Part shown: in pieces, positions 51,996 to 62,495 of the stretch
How positions within the stretch are numbered: position 1 is the first letter of the stretch
Layout: the number at the start of each line of letters is the position of its first letter
Assembly (NCBI RefSeq): GCF_002777965.1
Contig: NZ_NGVR01000028.1
Location: 124,001 to 188,000, forward strand
DNA: 64,000 nt
Reading direction: 5' to 3'
Source: Proteus columbae
GTDB lineage: Bacteria > Pseudomonadota > Gammaproteobacteria > Enterobacterales > Enterobacteriaceae
Program-made: the position numbers and the translations under genes
Notes under the pieces: generated by a model
Database searches by the model: none
What the model saw: the letters and a program-made list of their open reading frames with translations, nothing else
What the model was told of the DNA's origin: nothing

Positions 51996-53771
51996 TTAAC
52001 TTCCTGCTGTTTTTTGTGATTGATTACCATCAACGGTAACAACACGATTATTAGCAATAACTAGCTCATCATCATGTCCAATACTTGTTGATCTATCGTA
52101 GTCAATACGCATTCCCTGTGAATTGAGAACATTGATAGCTAAATTCCTCTGCGCATGCAAATACACTTCTTCGCGTCCGCCGGCATCCTCAAATCGCAGT
52201 TCATTAAATCCTGTGCCTTTATGCGTCTTGGTGCGAAAGGTGGTTCGGGTTTTATCTTTGGGTAAATCCAATGGTGGCGCATTACGACCGTTATAGGTAC
52301 AACCCGTGATAATCGGTCTATCAATATCACCATTTAAATAAGAGACAATCACTTCTTGACCGATACGGGGGATCGCCATAAAGCCGTAGCCATCGCCATT
52401 CCAACCCTGTGCAACCCGCAACCAACACGAACCACTATGATCAGGCTTTCCGCGTCTATCCCAGTGAAAATAAACTTTTACCGCACCTTGTTCATCGGTA
52501 TAAATCTCTTCACCCTCTGGGCCAACGACGGTCGCTAACTCGTCACCATCCGCCAGCGGTTTATAATGAAAAGGCGGTCGCCATTCTTGTGTGCCGGGAA
52601 TAAACGTAACATGATTGCTCAACTGGGTACCTTCGCCACCACCATTATCCGCTAAAGGTTGTACGCCGTGATGCGAGGCACTAATCACCTGCCAACGCGA
52701 ATTCATTCGTGCACTGGGGTGATTAATTAAGGTAAACACTTTGCCCGGCATTAATCCAAAACAGTTGGTGCTTGCCGAGCCGGTTTGACGATGGTTTTGC
52801 GATTGTTCATAACGCAGTTGATTCAAGGGTTGACCATGGGCATCTTCTTGAAAGCGACCATAGCTTTCAAATACAGGATGTCGTTGATGAACGTCACCCG
52901 TTGTTTCTTGTGATAACGGATAAGAAGGACGCAGAGGGTTATAATCTTTATCAATGCGCACATCACTGCATAAACGTTCGGTATAGCGCCATGCGGTAGC
53001 AGTGGTGTCGGTGATATCGGTTTCAGCTTGTGGGTTATAGGTTAGCGTGATCCCCGCGGTCATCCCTAAATGGTTATCGCTATAAAACAGCTTTGGTCCT
53101 TCTTCAAACCAAAAGTTGATCCCCTCTTCAAACGCTAAACGGTACCAAAACGCATAAGCGGATTCCCGCTTTTGAGTAATATAGCGACGAGTTTGATGCA
53201 GCTCAGGTTGATAGAACTGGTTGTCATATTTGATATGCGCTTCATCCAGCAATTGCTGAAGAATTTGTGGTACCGTTTTATTTTGGAAAATTCGGCTATC
53301 TTGATTTAGCGTCATCACCCACATTTCAGGGCGAATAACAAATTGATACCACGTTTTAACGCCGTCGGTATTACCTTGTTCAGCACTTGCCAACAAACCT
53401 TGAACGGTGCGGAGTGTTTTACCATCACGACTGACTGTTAACGATGAAGCTACGCCTAATTGATTAGAGAAATCGATGTCGTTTTGCTCGCTCACCGCAT
53501 GTATCGACAGCGTGAAAAGCTCTGATAACCCTTCGTTTAAATCAAATTGGGTGACTTGAAAGGTGCTTGCGGGTAAGCCACCAATTTGGCAAGTAAACAC
53601 TAACCCCGTGTGCAGTAATCCTTTACCTAACGTTTCGAGTAATTCGCTGTATTTTTTAATGCGCGCTTGTTGTTCAGAGAATGTCATCCCCATTTTAAAG
53701 GAGGGTGATGAGATCGGATCATCTAATACCAAACGGGGTTTAGGGTTATTGTTAGCGTCATTCGTTGACAT
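51996..53771 (-). CDS. vgrG: Truncated type VI secretion spike protein VgrG
   Basis: 591 residues from ATG 53771, which GGGAG precedes; an ATG four codons upstream sits on that site. The gp27-like base spans about 40-420, the gp5 OB domain includes TDEQGAVKVYFHWDRRGKPDHSGSCWLRVAQGWNGDGYGFMAIPRIGQEVIVSYLNGDIDRPIITG, and the coil starts with RNLAINVLNSQGM. It stops soon after VVTVDGNQSQK, so the beta-helix needle end seen in full-length VgrG (usually 650 residues or more) is absent. VgrG tips the Hcp tube and carries effectors. No effector or immunity gene follows. Confidence 0.85.
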   Translation of the reverse strand: MSTNDANNNPKPRLVLDDPISSPSFKMGMTFSEQQARIKKYSELLETLGKGLLHTGLVFTCQIGGLPASTFQVTQFDLNEGLSELFTLSIHAVSEQNDIDFSNQLGVASSLTVSRDGKTLRTVQGLLASAEQGNTDGVKTWYQFVIRPEMWVMTLNQDSRIFQNKTVPQILQQLLDEAHIKYDNQFYQPELHQTRRYITQKRESAYAFWYRLAFEEGINFWFEEGPKLFYSDNHLGMTAGITLTYNPQAETDITDTTATAWRYTERLCSDVRIDKDYNPLRPSYPLSQETTGDVHQRHPVFESYGRFQEDAHGQPLNQLRYEQSQNHRQTGSASTNCFGLMPGKVFTLINHPSARMNSRWQVISASHHGVQPLADNGGGEGTQLSNHVTFIPGTQEWRPPFHYKPLADGDELATVVGPEGEEIYTDEQGAVKVYFHWDRRGKPDHSGSCWLRVAQGWNGDGYGFMAIPRIGQEVIVSYLNGDIDRPIITGCTYNGRNAPPLDLPKDKTRTTFRTKTHKGTGFNELRFEDAGGREEVYLHAQRNLAINVLNSQGMRIDYDRSTSIGHDDELVIANNRVVTVDGNQSQKTAGS

Positions 53772-53869
53772 AAAAGCTCCCATTTAACTGTGACAAATAC
53801 GCAATAAAAAAGACAAAAAACACAGATAACAATGGGCTCATACAGAGCCCATAAATAAAGCGTAAAGGA

Positions 53870-54388
53870 TTAACCTTCGAGTGGCGCACGCCACTCGTCA
53901 GAGCCTGAAGTCCCTGCAACCGTGTGTTCCCAATCAATTTTGCGATAAAAAAGAGACACTTCGATCAGTTGAGTGAAATCAGATTTAGCCGGATCTTGGC
54001 AGTGTGGCATTTGGCAATCGATATTCACGATGGTCGCATCGGTTAAAGTGGTAGTGAAGAAATGCTCTTGCTTCCCTTCCACCGAGGTGCGATACCATTT
54101 TAAGGTGGTTTTCGGCAACATTTCGCCAGAGGCTAATGCGTTATACAGCAGAGGAACAGCTTTGTTTAACGCGACAGTAAAACGGAAAGGTTTATGGGCA
54201 CGTTGACCGGAAGGCTGACCTGATTGCGGGTCGGTTGGTACTGTCACAACATGAGAGAATGCTTGCACTAGCATTTCATCTTCATGACCTTGAACATAAA
54301 TATTTCCTACTGATTCAGCAGTAAATGCACCCGCAGTAATGTTGCCTTGAGTTTTTCCTTCAATGGAGATATAGCATGGAGTTGGCAT
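53870..54388 (-). CDS. hcp: Type VI secretion tube protein Hcp
   Basis: 172 residues beginning MPTPCYISIEGKTQGNITAGAFTAESVGNIYVQGHEDEMLVQAFSHVV, the Hcp1 (DUF796) fold with AHKPFRFTVALNKAVPLLYNALASGE and TLKWYR. It builds the hexameric tube and carries small effectors. An AAGGAC site precedes it. It is intact, and vgrG follows in the same direction with a 98-bp gap. No structural T6SS genes are in the window, so it would need a main cluster elsewhere. Confidence 0.95.
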   Translation of the reverse strand: MPTPCYISIEGKTQGNITAGAFTAESVGNIYVQGHEDEMLVQAFSHVVTVPTDPQSGQPSGQRAHKPFRFTVALNKAVPLLYNALASGEMLPKTTLKWYRTSVEGKQEHFFTTTLTDATIVNIDCQMPHCQDPAKSDFTQLIEVSLFYRKIDWEHTVAGTSGSDEWRAPLEG

Positions 54389-54970
54389 GGCAAGTCCTTA
54401 ATTAACTATCAGTAATTGTTTCTCAACAAAACTATTATTGTTGATGTCCTTTTCAAAAAATCAGCCAGTGCGCACTGCGATTTGATTAGAGTGGCTTAAG
54501 TAATTTCAAGGGGAAGTAAAGGGAGTGGACGGAAAAGAAGAACGTTGTATCCTCGTAGGATAAGTGACTTAGCGTAAAATAATTGTTCACACGTTATTTA
54601 CTGCTTTCGTTTCTTAAAATAAGTGTATTTACTTATATCATTCACTTTCGTAAATGTCCGAAATCTCGCTAAAGCCAGTCAGTTCTAATGTACATGGATT
54701 TAAACTTTGTAACAAAATGTGTATTTTATTTCAAATTGTAATAGTATTGATTTATAAAGAAAAAATAACACATTTTTCAAAAAAATAAGCAAACTACGAT
54801 TTTTTATCATCAACGTCTAAAAAAACCGCATCTAAAATTTCGTGCATTACAGAAGATTCATTTAAATGAAGGCAAAAATTTCACTCATAGAGTGATTTCG
54901 GGGAAGGGATGGGAGTAATAGAAAGGAACAGAAAGGAAATTAATAAAAATTATATAAATACAGTTAAAAA
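54389..54970. other. hcp upstream region
   Basis: About 580 bp, AT-rich with two purine-rich patches (near 54508-54545 and 54893-54932) that resemble each other, and an inverted repeat ATAAGT / ACTTAT (54619-54636). The hcp promoter must be in the left part. I find no ORF with family resemblance. Confidence 0.45.
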
Positions 54971-55001
54971 AAGAACCCTATGTTTAAAACATCGGGTTCT
55001 T
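54964..55001 (-). terminator. Terminator of yqjF
   Basis: AAGAACCC / GGGTTCTT outer arms with an inner ATGTTT / AAAACAT stem, followed leftward by T7; it closes the leftward yqjDEKF unit. Confidence 0.85.
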
Positions 55002-55009
55002 ATCGATTT

Positions 55010-55036
55010 AAAGATCCCCTAGAGGATCTTTTTTTT
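55010..55036 (+). terminator. Orphan rightward terminator
   Basis: AAAGATCC / GGATCTTT with a 6-base loop, followed by T8 on the plus strand. No plus-strand gene ends within 3 kb upstream, so it either blocks antisense transcription or ends an unlisted small RNA. Confidence 0.7.
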
Positions 55037-55048
55037 CAAAACTTGTTA

Positions 55049-55441
55049 TTACCAGTTTTTATTGAAAATACGGTCTAAACTCCATTTACCTGGACCTGTG
55101 ATAACTAGTAATAAATATCCACCTGCGATTGTCATATTTTTCATAAACATTAATTGGTTCATGCCTTCAGCAAAATTACTGTGGAACAGTAGTGCGGTTA
55201 GAAGAGTAAATACCGCAGTAAAGATTGCTGTTGTACGAGTTAAGAAACCAAATAGGATTGCTAATCCACCGCCTAATTCTAATAAAATAGTCAGTGGTAA
55301 TAAGAAACCTGGAACGCCCATTGCTTGCATATATTGCTGTGTACCTTCGTAACCACCAATTTTTCCGTAGCCTGCGCTGATAAATAAAATCGGCATTAAA
55401 ATACGGGCAATTAATAACGCAATGTCTTCAAATTTTTTCAT
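55049..55441 (-). CDS. yqjF: DoxX-family membrane protein YqjF
   Basis: 130 residues with four membrane helices: IARILMPILFISAGYGKIGGYEGTQQYM..., PGFLLPLTILLELGGGLAILFGFLTRTTAIFTAVFTLLTALLFHSNF. The DoxX motif matches E. coli YqjF, whose promoter is activated by YhaJ and aromatic compounds. The function is not settled. It is the last gene of the yqjDEK-F run, with a 184-bp gap before it, so it probably has its own promoter. Confidence 0.88.
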   Translation of the reverse strand: MKKFEDIALLIARILMPILFISAGYGKIGGYEGTQQYMQAMGVPGFLLPLTILLELGGGLAILFGFLTRTTAIFTAVFTLLTALLFHSNFAEGMNQLMFMKNMTIAGGYLLLVITGPGKWSLDRIFNKNW

Positions 55442-55625
55442 GGTATTTATTCCTAATCAAACTCTATTATCTGCAATGTATATCTGCTTATGTTTGTATT
55501 TTCGTTGGTTAATTTTCTATTTTTAGAATTAATAACCACGGCTACGTTGTGAGATATACAATAATGTGAATTGAGCAAAGAGGATATTAAGAAGAATTAA
55601 CATTCTTAGACAAAAAAATTGATGT

Positions 55626-55931
55626 TCAATCTGAGGTTTTTTTGAAGGACTTTTGGATTGTACGAATTAAACCAATTGCACCGATAGCATGTTGCCCTAA
55701 TCGTATGATTTTTTTAGGATGTTTAATGCTGTAAAGAGAAATAAAGCTGGCTCCTACTAAAAGTGCGGGTTTTAACGAAACGATAATTCGCCACGCTTTA
55801 TCATAAGGCTCTGTTACATCAAGCCAAGTTTGCGTGCTTTGCCCTAAATCAGTACGCTGTTGCTGAATTTTATTCAACAACAGCTTTTTACGTCTTGCGA
55901 GGATCGCCTGCTTATTTTGTTTGTTCATCAT
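55626..55931 (-). CDS. yqjK: YqjK-like protein
   Basis: 101 residues (E. coli YqjK 99). A basic N-terminal helix (RRKKLLLNKIQQQRTDLGQSTQTWLDVTEPYDKAW) and two weak hydrophobic segments (LLVGASFISLYSI) resemble YqjK. It overlaps yqjE by 20 bp. The function is unknown. Confidence 0.85.
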   Translation of the reverse strand: MMNKQNKQAILARRKKLLLNKIQQQRTDLGQSTQTWLDVTEPYDKAWRIIVSLKPALLVGASFISLYSIKHPKKIIRLGQHAIGAIGLIRTIQKSFKKTSD

Positions 55932-56322
55932 GATATTGCTCCAAAAGACGTTTATCTAATTCCAATTGCTGGCGAGTATCGCCTAATAAGGTGGAATTTC
56001 GCGCTTTTCTTAATGTCATGATGGCACCAATCAGTGCACAAAAGAGTAAAGTAGCCGTTGTGATGGCTAAAGCATAGACTCGATATTCAGGTGGAATAAC
56101 CCAAAAAATCAAAATAAGTAGGCTCATTAAGCCAAAGGCGGTGAGCAACAAAGTAACACCAGCCATTAAAATAAGCTGGATAAGCGTGGTTTTTTCTTCT
56201 TCCAGTTCAATGGCAATTAACCGTAGGCGAGTTTCAACCATGCCTATCATGATAGCGCCAATCTTACTGAGAGAATTCAGAACCCCAGATGCGGGGCCCT
56301 GTGGTCTTTGAGTATCACTCAT
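55912..56322 (-). CDS. yqjE: YqjE family inner membrane protein
   Basis: 136 residues with two membrane hairpins (LIQLILMAGVTLLLTAFGLMSLLILIFW and VYALAITTATLLFCALIGAIMTL) in the phage-holin 3.6/YqjE family. E. coli YqjE associates with YqjD. It is coupled to yqjK and 6 bp after yqjD. Confidence 0.87.
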   Translation of the reverse strand: MSDTQRPQGPASGVLNSLSKIGAIMIGMVETRLRLIAIELEEEKTTLIQLILMAGVTLLLTAFGLMSLLILIFWVIPPEYRVYALAITTATLLFCALIGAIMTLRKARNSTLLGDTRQQLELDKRLLEQYHDEQTK

Positions 56323-56328
56323 TATAAA

Positions 56329-56634
56329 TTAGCGTTTTGCTAGTAGAACACCAAGAACAACACCAACAGCTGCACCAATACCGACACCTGTCCATGGATT
56401 TTCACGAACATAGTTATCTGCTTTTCCGGCTATTTCTTTGGTGTTATCGACAATTTCTCGACCTGCATCGCTGAGTTTTGCACGAGAGCCTTTGATTGCT
56501 GATTCTGCTTTTGCGCGTAAGCTCTGGATTTCTTCTTTGGATTTATCTGCAGAGGAGTTCAGCACTTCTTCTAGAGTATCAGCAAGAGATTTCAATTCAC
56601 TACGCAGATCTTCATTTGAACGTTGATGAGACAT
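56329..56634 (-). CDS. yqjD: Ribosome-anchoring membrane protein YqjD (DUF883)
   Basis: 101 residues from MSHQRSNEDLRSELKSLADTLEEVL, the same length as E. coli YqjD, and an AAGGAG site precedes this ATG. A long amphipathic helix leads to one C-terminal membrane helix (TGVGIGAAVGVVLGVLLAKR) after YVRENPW. The E. coli protein tethers ribosomes to the membrane in stationary phase. It heads the unit. Confidence 0.93.
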   Translation of the reverse strand: MSHQRSNEDLRSELKSLADTLEEVLNSSADKSKEEIQSLRAKAESAIKGSRAKLSDAGREIVDNTKEIAGKADNYVRENPWTGVGIGAAVGVVLGVLLAKR

Positions 56635-56801
56635 AATTAACTCCTTTAATAATGACAGGTTAATACTTATAACCATAGACCAATTTTATCTCTTAATAAA
56701 ATTAAATATTGACCTAAGGGGGGAAAAGAGAAAAATCTTAATGAAACAAGATTATTTACTGCATCATCTACGATGAAAAAAGAATAAATCGCCAATAAAA
56801 T

Positions 56802-56834
56802 AAAAGCCTGTTCAGTTATCTGTAACAGGCTTTT
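56802..56834 (-). terminator. Terminator of yqjA
   Basis: AAAAGCCTGTT / AACAGGCTTTT with an 11-base loop, followed leftward by TATTTTATT, 66 bp after yqjA. Confidence 0.85.
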
Positions 56835-56899
56835 GGCATGAGTATTATGACTTTATTTTGTATTCGGAATATCTTGATGTTATTAGAAAAGGTAGCGCT

Positions 56900-57559
56900 T
56901 TAGCTCACTTTCTTTTTCTTTTTAATCACAACCCAGATGCTACCAATTAATCCCATAACTAATAGGCAAACAGGTAATAGCATAAGGATATTCATTAAAT
57001 AGTGTTCATACTGACGAAACAGTGGGCTATTACCTAACATATAACCCAATGTGGTCAGTATACCGACCCATAAAAGTCCACTTAACCAGTTGAAAATTTG
57101 AAAGCGAGTATTGTTCAATCCAGCAAGGCCTGCAATCGTTGGCAATAATGTTCTAACGAACGCTAAAAAGCGGCCAATAAGTAATGCAGCTAAGCCATGG
57201 CGATGAAAAAGTCCATGTGCGCGCTGATGGTAATGTTCTGGTAAATGCGATAACCAACTGCGTACTAATTTCGTATTTCCAAGCCATCGCCCTTGAAGAT
57301 AGCCCAACCAACAACCTAGGCTTGCTCCTGCGGTCAAAATAAGTAAGGTCAATGGAAAATCCATTGTATCTTTAGCAATTAACACGCCCACTAAAATTAA
57401 TAAGCTATCTCCTGGTAAGAAAGCTGCGGGCAATACTCCGTTTTCTAGGAATAGTATGGTGAATAATAAAATGTAGATAATCCATATTAATGAAGGATTA
57501 GCTAAGGTTTCGTAATCTTGATGCCATAGCGCCAAGAATAGCTCTCTTACGATTTCCAT
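56900..57559 (-). CDS. yqjA: DedA-family membrane protein YqjA
   Basis: 219 residues of the DedA family: [41 protein letters not shown] and [20 protein letters not shown], with four or more helices and a lysine-rich C-terminus. E. coli YqjA and YghB support membrane potential and drug tolerance. In E. coli mzrA follows yqjA; here a terminator does. Confidence 0.92.
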   Translation of the reverse strand: MEIVRELFLALWHQDYETLANPSLIWIIYILLFTILFLENGVLPAAFLPGDSLLILVGVLIAKDTMDFPLTLLILTAGASLGCWLGYLQGRWLGNTKLVRSWLSHLPEHYHQRAHGLFHRHGLAALLIGRFLAFVRTLLPTIAGLAGLNNTRFQIFNWLSGLLWVGILTTLGYMLGNSPLFRQYEHYLMNILMLLPVCLLVMGLIGSIWVVIKKKKKVS

Positions 57560-58284
57560 ATAAAAGGCTTCCTAAAACTGAGTCATTTGGGGGTAAATAT
57601 AAAATCAATAGGTGTTGTAATCTATTTACCCGTTTTCTACTTCATAGAGTCTATTTTTCATTGTTTAAAACAGCAACACTCTAACAAAATCAGGAAAAAC
57701 TAGACAGAAAATTTTTCAACTCGATGACGACACCACATACACATGGATATTGGATTTCGAAAAATAGACATCTAATCTCTTTTTGAGTTCAGAATAGGAA
57801 GTTTTTAAAAAGAAAACCTTAAGAGAATGGATAATACTAAGAGGTGTTTTCTATTTTATAGAGATCATAAAAGATAAATTTTTAATATTAACTGAGAAAA
57901 AATAAAACGTTATCTTGCTTATATTGTTCATCTTTTTTTGTTTATTATTTATTCAAATAAATGAAGGTTAGAGAGAATAATTGTTAGTGATAATGTTAAT
58001 AAAAAAGACAGTCAGTTGATGACGAAAACCCAAAAAAATAAAAAACAAGTAAGATGGCTAAGTATAACTTACTGATAATAATAATTTCTTTCATTTCTGG
58101 TTGGTATATTAAAAAGAACAAAATCCTATTATGATCACAGTTATGTTATTTTATTGTTAACAAAAACGGTTAATGCTGTATATTTTGCATAATCAGCTTT
58201 TCAGCGCGATTCAATTCCTTATACTGGCATTGCAAACACTCAAAAATGCCTTTTTTAAATATTATTTTAAGTAATGGAATAGCT
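57560..58284. other. yqjA-sstT divergent region
   Basis: 725 bp, very AT-rich, with a short inverted repeat AGTAAG / CTTACT (58048-58073). No ORF with family resemblance. The two promoters must lie here; I could not place them. Confidence 0.4.
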
Positions 58285-59538
58285 ATGGATAAACAACAAT
58301 CCAGAGTCTTCAGCCTGTTCTTTAAGGGAAGCCTCGTCAAACAAATACTCGTTGGTTTAGTTGCAGGGATTTTACTTGCTTGGTTAGCGCCAGAAGCTGC
58401 CAAGATGATGAGTCTATTAGGGACCCTGTTTATTAGTGCACTTAAAGCTGTAGCGCCTATCTTAGTATGGGTACTGGTTATGGCTTCGATTGCTAATCAC
58501 CGTCAAGGGCAGAAATCAAATATTCGCCCTGTATTGATTTTATATCTGTTAGCAACGTTCTTTGCTGCGTTAACCGCCGTTGTTGCCAGCTTTATGTTCC
58601 CATCAGTTTTAACGCTAGTTGTTAACGAATCACAACTGTCACCACCTGAAAATATTGCTGAAGTTCTTAAAGGCGTATTAATTAATGTGGTCGCAAACCC
58701 TGTTGATGCGCTTATTAATGGTAACTATATGGGTATTCTAGCGTGGTCTATTGGGCTTGGCTTAGCATTACGCCATGCAAGTGATACCACTAAAGCCTTA
58801 ACGCAAGATTTAGCTGACGCAGTAACAAATGTAGTTCGTGTTGTTATTCGATTAGCACCTATCGGTATTTTTGGTTTAGTGTCATCAACTATAGCAACAA
58901 CAGGTTTTGAAGTTCTCGCAGGCTACTTACAAGTTCTTGTAGTACTAATTGGTTGTATGCTGTTTGTTGCTTTAGTTGTGAACCCACTGATTGTATTTTG
59001 GAAAATTCGCAGTAATCCATATCCACTAGTATGGGCATGTCTGCGTGAAAGTGGTGTAACTGCCTTCTTTACACGTAGCTCTGCAGCAAATATTCCTGTG
59101 AATATGGCAATGTGCCGTCGTATGAATTTAAACGAAGATACTTATTCTGTTTCAATTCCATTAGGTGCGACCATCAATATGGGTGGTGCGGCAATTACTA
59201 TCACTATTTTGACATTAGCGGCAGTAAATACATTGGGTATGCCTGTTGATGTGCCAACTGCATTATTATTAAGCCTTGTTGCTGCAATTTGTGCTTGTGG
59301 TGCATCGGGTGTGGCAGGAGGATCTTTACTGTTAATTCCACTGGCTTGTAGCATGTTTGGCATTAGCAATGATATCGCTATGCAAGTGGTTGCTGTGGGT
59401 GTGATGATTGGTGTGTTACAAGATTCAGCAGAAACGGCACTTAACTCATCAACGGATGTTCTCTTCACTGCAACAGTCTGTATTGCTGAAGATAATCGTA
59501 TTTCAGATAATCCATTAACTGAAAAAAATAATGGGTAA
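58285..59538 (+). CDS. sstT: Serine/threonine:sodium symporter SstT
   Basis: 417 residues from ATG 58285 (E. coli 414); 13 upstream residues have no homology. The DAACS fold is clear: [25 protein letters not shown], the serine-rich [16 protein letters not shown] hairpin, [13 protein letters not shown] and SSTDVLFT, with about eight helices and two reentrant loops. It takes up serine and threonine with sodium. A weak GGAA site is present. Confidence 0.95.
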   Translation: MDKQQSRVFSLFFKGSLVKQILVGLVAGILLAWLAPEAAKMMSLLGTLFISALKAVAPILVWVLVMASIANHRQGQKSNIRPVLILYLLATFFAALTAVVASFMFPSVLTLVVNESQLSPPENIAEVLKGVLINVVANPVDALINGNYMGILAWSIGLGLALRHASDTTKALTQDLADAVTNVVRVVIRLAPIGIFGLVSSTIATTGFEVLAGYLQVLVVLIGCMLFVALVVNPLIVFWKIRSNPYPLVWACLRESGVTAFFTRSSAANIPVNMAMCRRMNLNEDTYSVSIPLGATINMGGAAITITILTLAAVNTLGMPVDVPTALLLSLVAAICACGASGVAGGSLLLIPLACSMFGISNDIAMQVVAVGVMIGVLQDSAETALNSSTDVLFTATVCIAEDNRISDNPLTEKNNG

Positions 59539-59597
59539 AAAGGGTAAGTAGTAAGACAGGAAGAGCTGTAAAAATAATAATCAATAATAAAAAATAG

Positions 59598-59626
59598 AAC
59601 CCCACATTTATGTGGGGTTTCTTTTT
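59598..59626 (+). terminator. Terminator of sstT
   Basis: AACCCCACA / TGTGGGGTT with a 4-base loop and TTTCTTTTT, between convergent sstT and fadH. Confidence 0.88.
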
Positions 59627-59650
59627 GCTATTTATCAACATGTTAATGGT

Positions 59651-61681
<2,031 letters not shown>

Positions 61682-61939
61682 TTAGACTGGTCAGATGAGA
61701 TATCTATTAGCATAACGAGAAGTGAGTGATTAAGAGTTTATTATGTTAATAAGTTGTGATCTTAATCATGGAAAAGGTGAGTAGGGGGCGATAAAGCAAT
61801 AATAATCTAAGTAATTAGTTAATGAGAACAAATAGTGATAATAAAAATCACACTCATTCATAATATTTCATCATATAATGTAGAGTACCTATTAATACGT
61901 ATTAAAAATACACATCACTATTTTGAATTTGGAGACGTT

Positions 61940-62356
61940 ATGATTAATAAATTTAATCAACTTGTTGACTGTTCTGACTTGGGTAAATTGGTACTACGTG
62001 TTTCTCTTGGAGTTTTAATGTTATTACATGGACTTCATAAAATGGAACCGGGTGGATTAGCAGGTATTCAGGGCATGTTAGCTAATTTTAATTTACCAGC
62101 CTTTATTGCCTACGGTACAGTGATCGGGGAAGTGGTTGCTCCTATCTTACTGATTATCGGTTTATTTACTCGAGCATCGGCACTTGTTTTAGCTGGTACA
62201 ATGTTTGTTGCTGTCTTGATGGTTCACTCTGGTGATCTATTTGCATTAAATCCTAAAACAGGGGGATGGGCACCAGAGAGTGCGGGCTTTTATCTATTTG
62301 CCGCGATTGCTGTCATGTTTTTAGGTAGTGGTCGTTTTGCTGTTAAAAAAGATTAA
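61940..62356 (+). CDS. DoxX-family membrane protein
   Basis: 138 residues from ATG 61940, chosen for the GGAG 6 bp upstream. Four helices with LGKLVLRVSLGVLMLLHGLHKMEPGG and VIGEVVAPILLIIGLFTRASALVLAGTMFVAVLMVH are typical DoxX. The role is unknown. It is the second DoxX member in the window; identity with yqjF is low. A terminator follows. Confidence 0.82.
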   Translation: MINKFNQLVDCSDLGKLVLRVSLGVLMLLHGLHKMEPGGLAGIQGMLANFNLPAFIAYGTVIGEVVAPILLIIGLFTRASALVLAGTMFVAVLMVHSGDLFALNPKTGGWAPESAGFYLFAAIAVMFLGSGRFAVKKD

Positions 62357-62416
62357 TAAATTTAATAATCAATAAATTTGAATATTATCTTTATAACTTG
62401 ATTAAAATAGATGAAT

Positions 62417-62448
62417 AAACGCCCAGTTTTATCTTGAACTGGGCGTTT
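62417..62448. terminator. Bidirectional terminator between DoxX gene and pqqL-like gene
   Basis: AAACGCCCAGTT / AACTGGGCGTTT (12-bp stem, 8-base loop) with T on the plus exit and TTTATT on the minus exit. Confidence 0.85.
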
Positions 62449-62495
62449 TATTTTCGACGACGTAGTTAATTATTGTTTATAAACTAAAGTCGTTT

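Noticed and set aside
53870-54388. The islet as a complete type VI secretion system
   Set aside because: Only hcp, a truncated vgrG and a PAAR remnant are present; no sheath, baseplate, ATPase or membrane-complex genes occur in the window.
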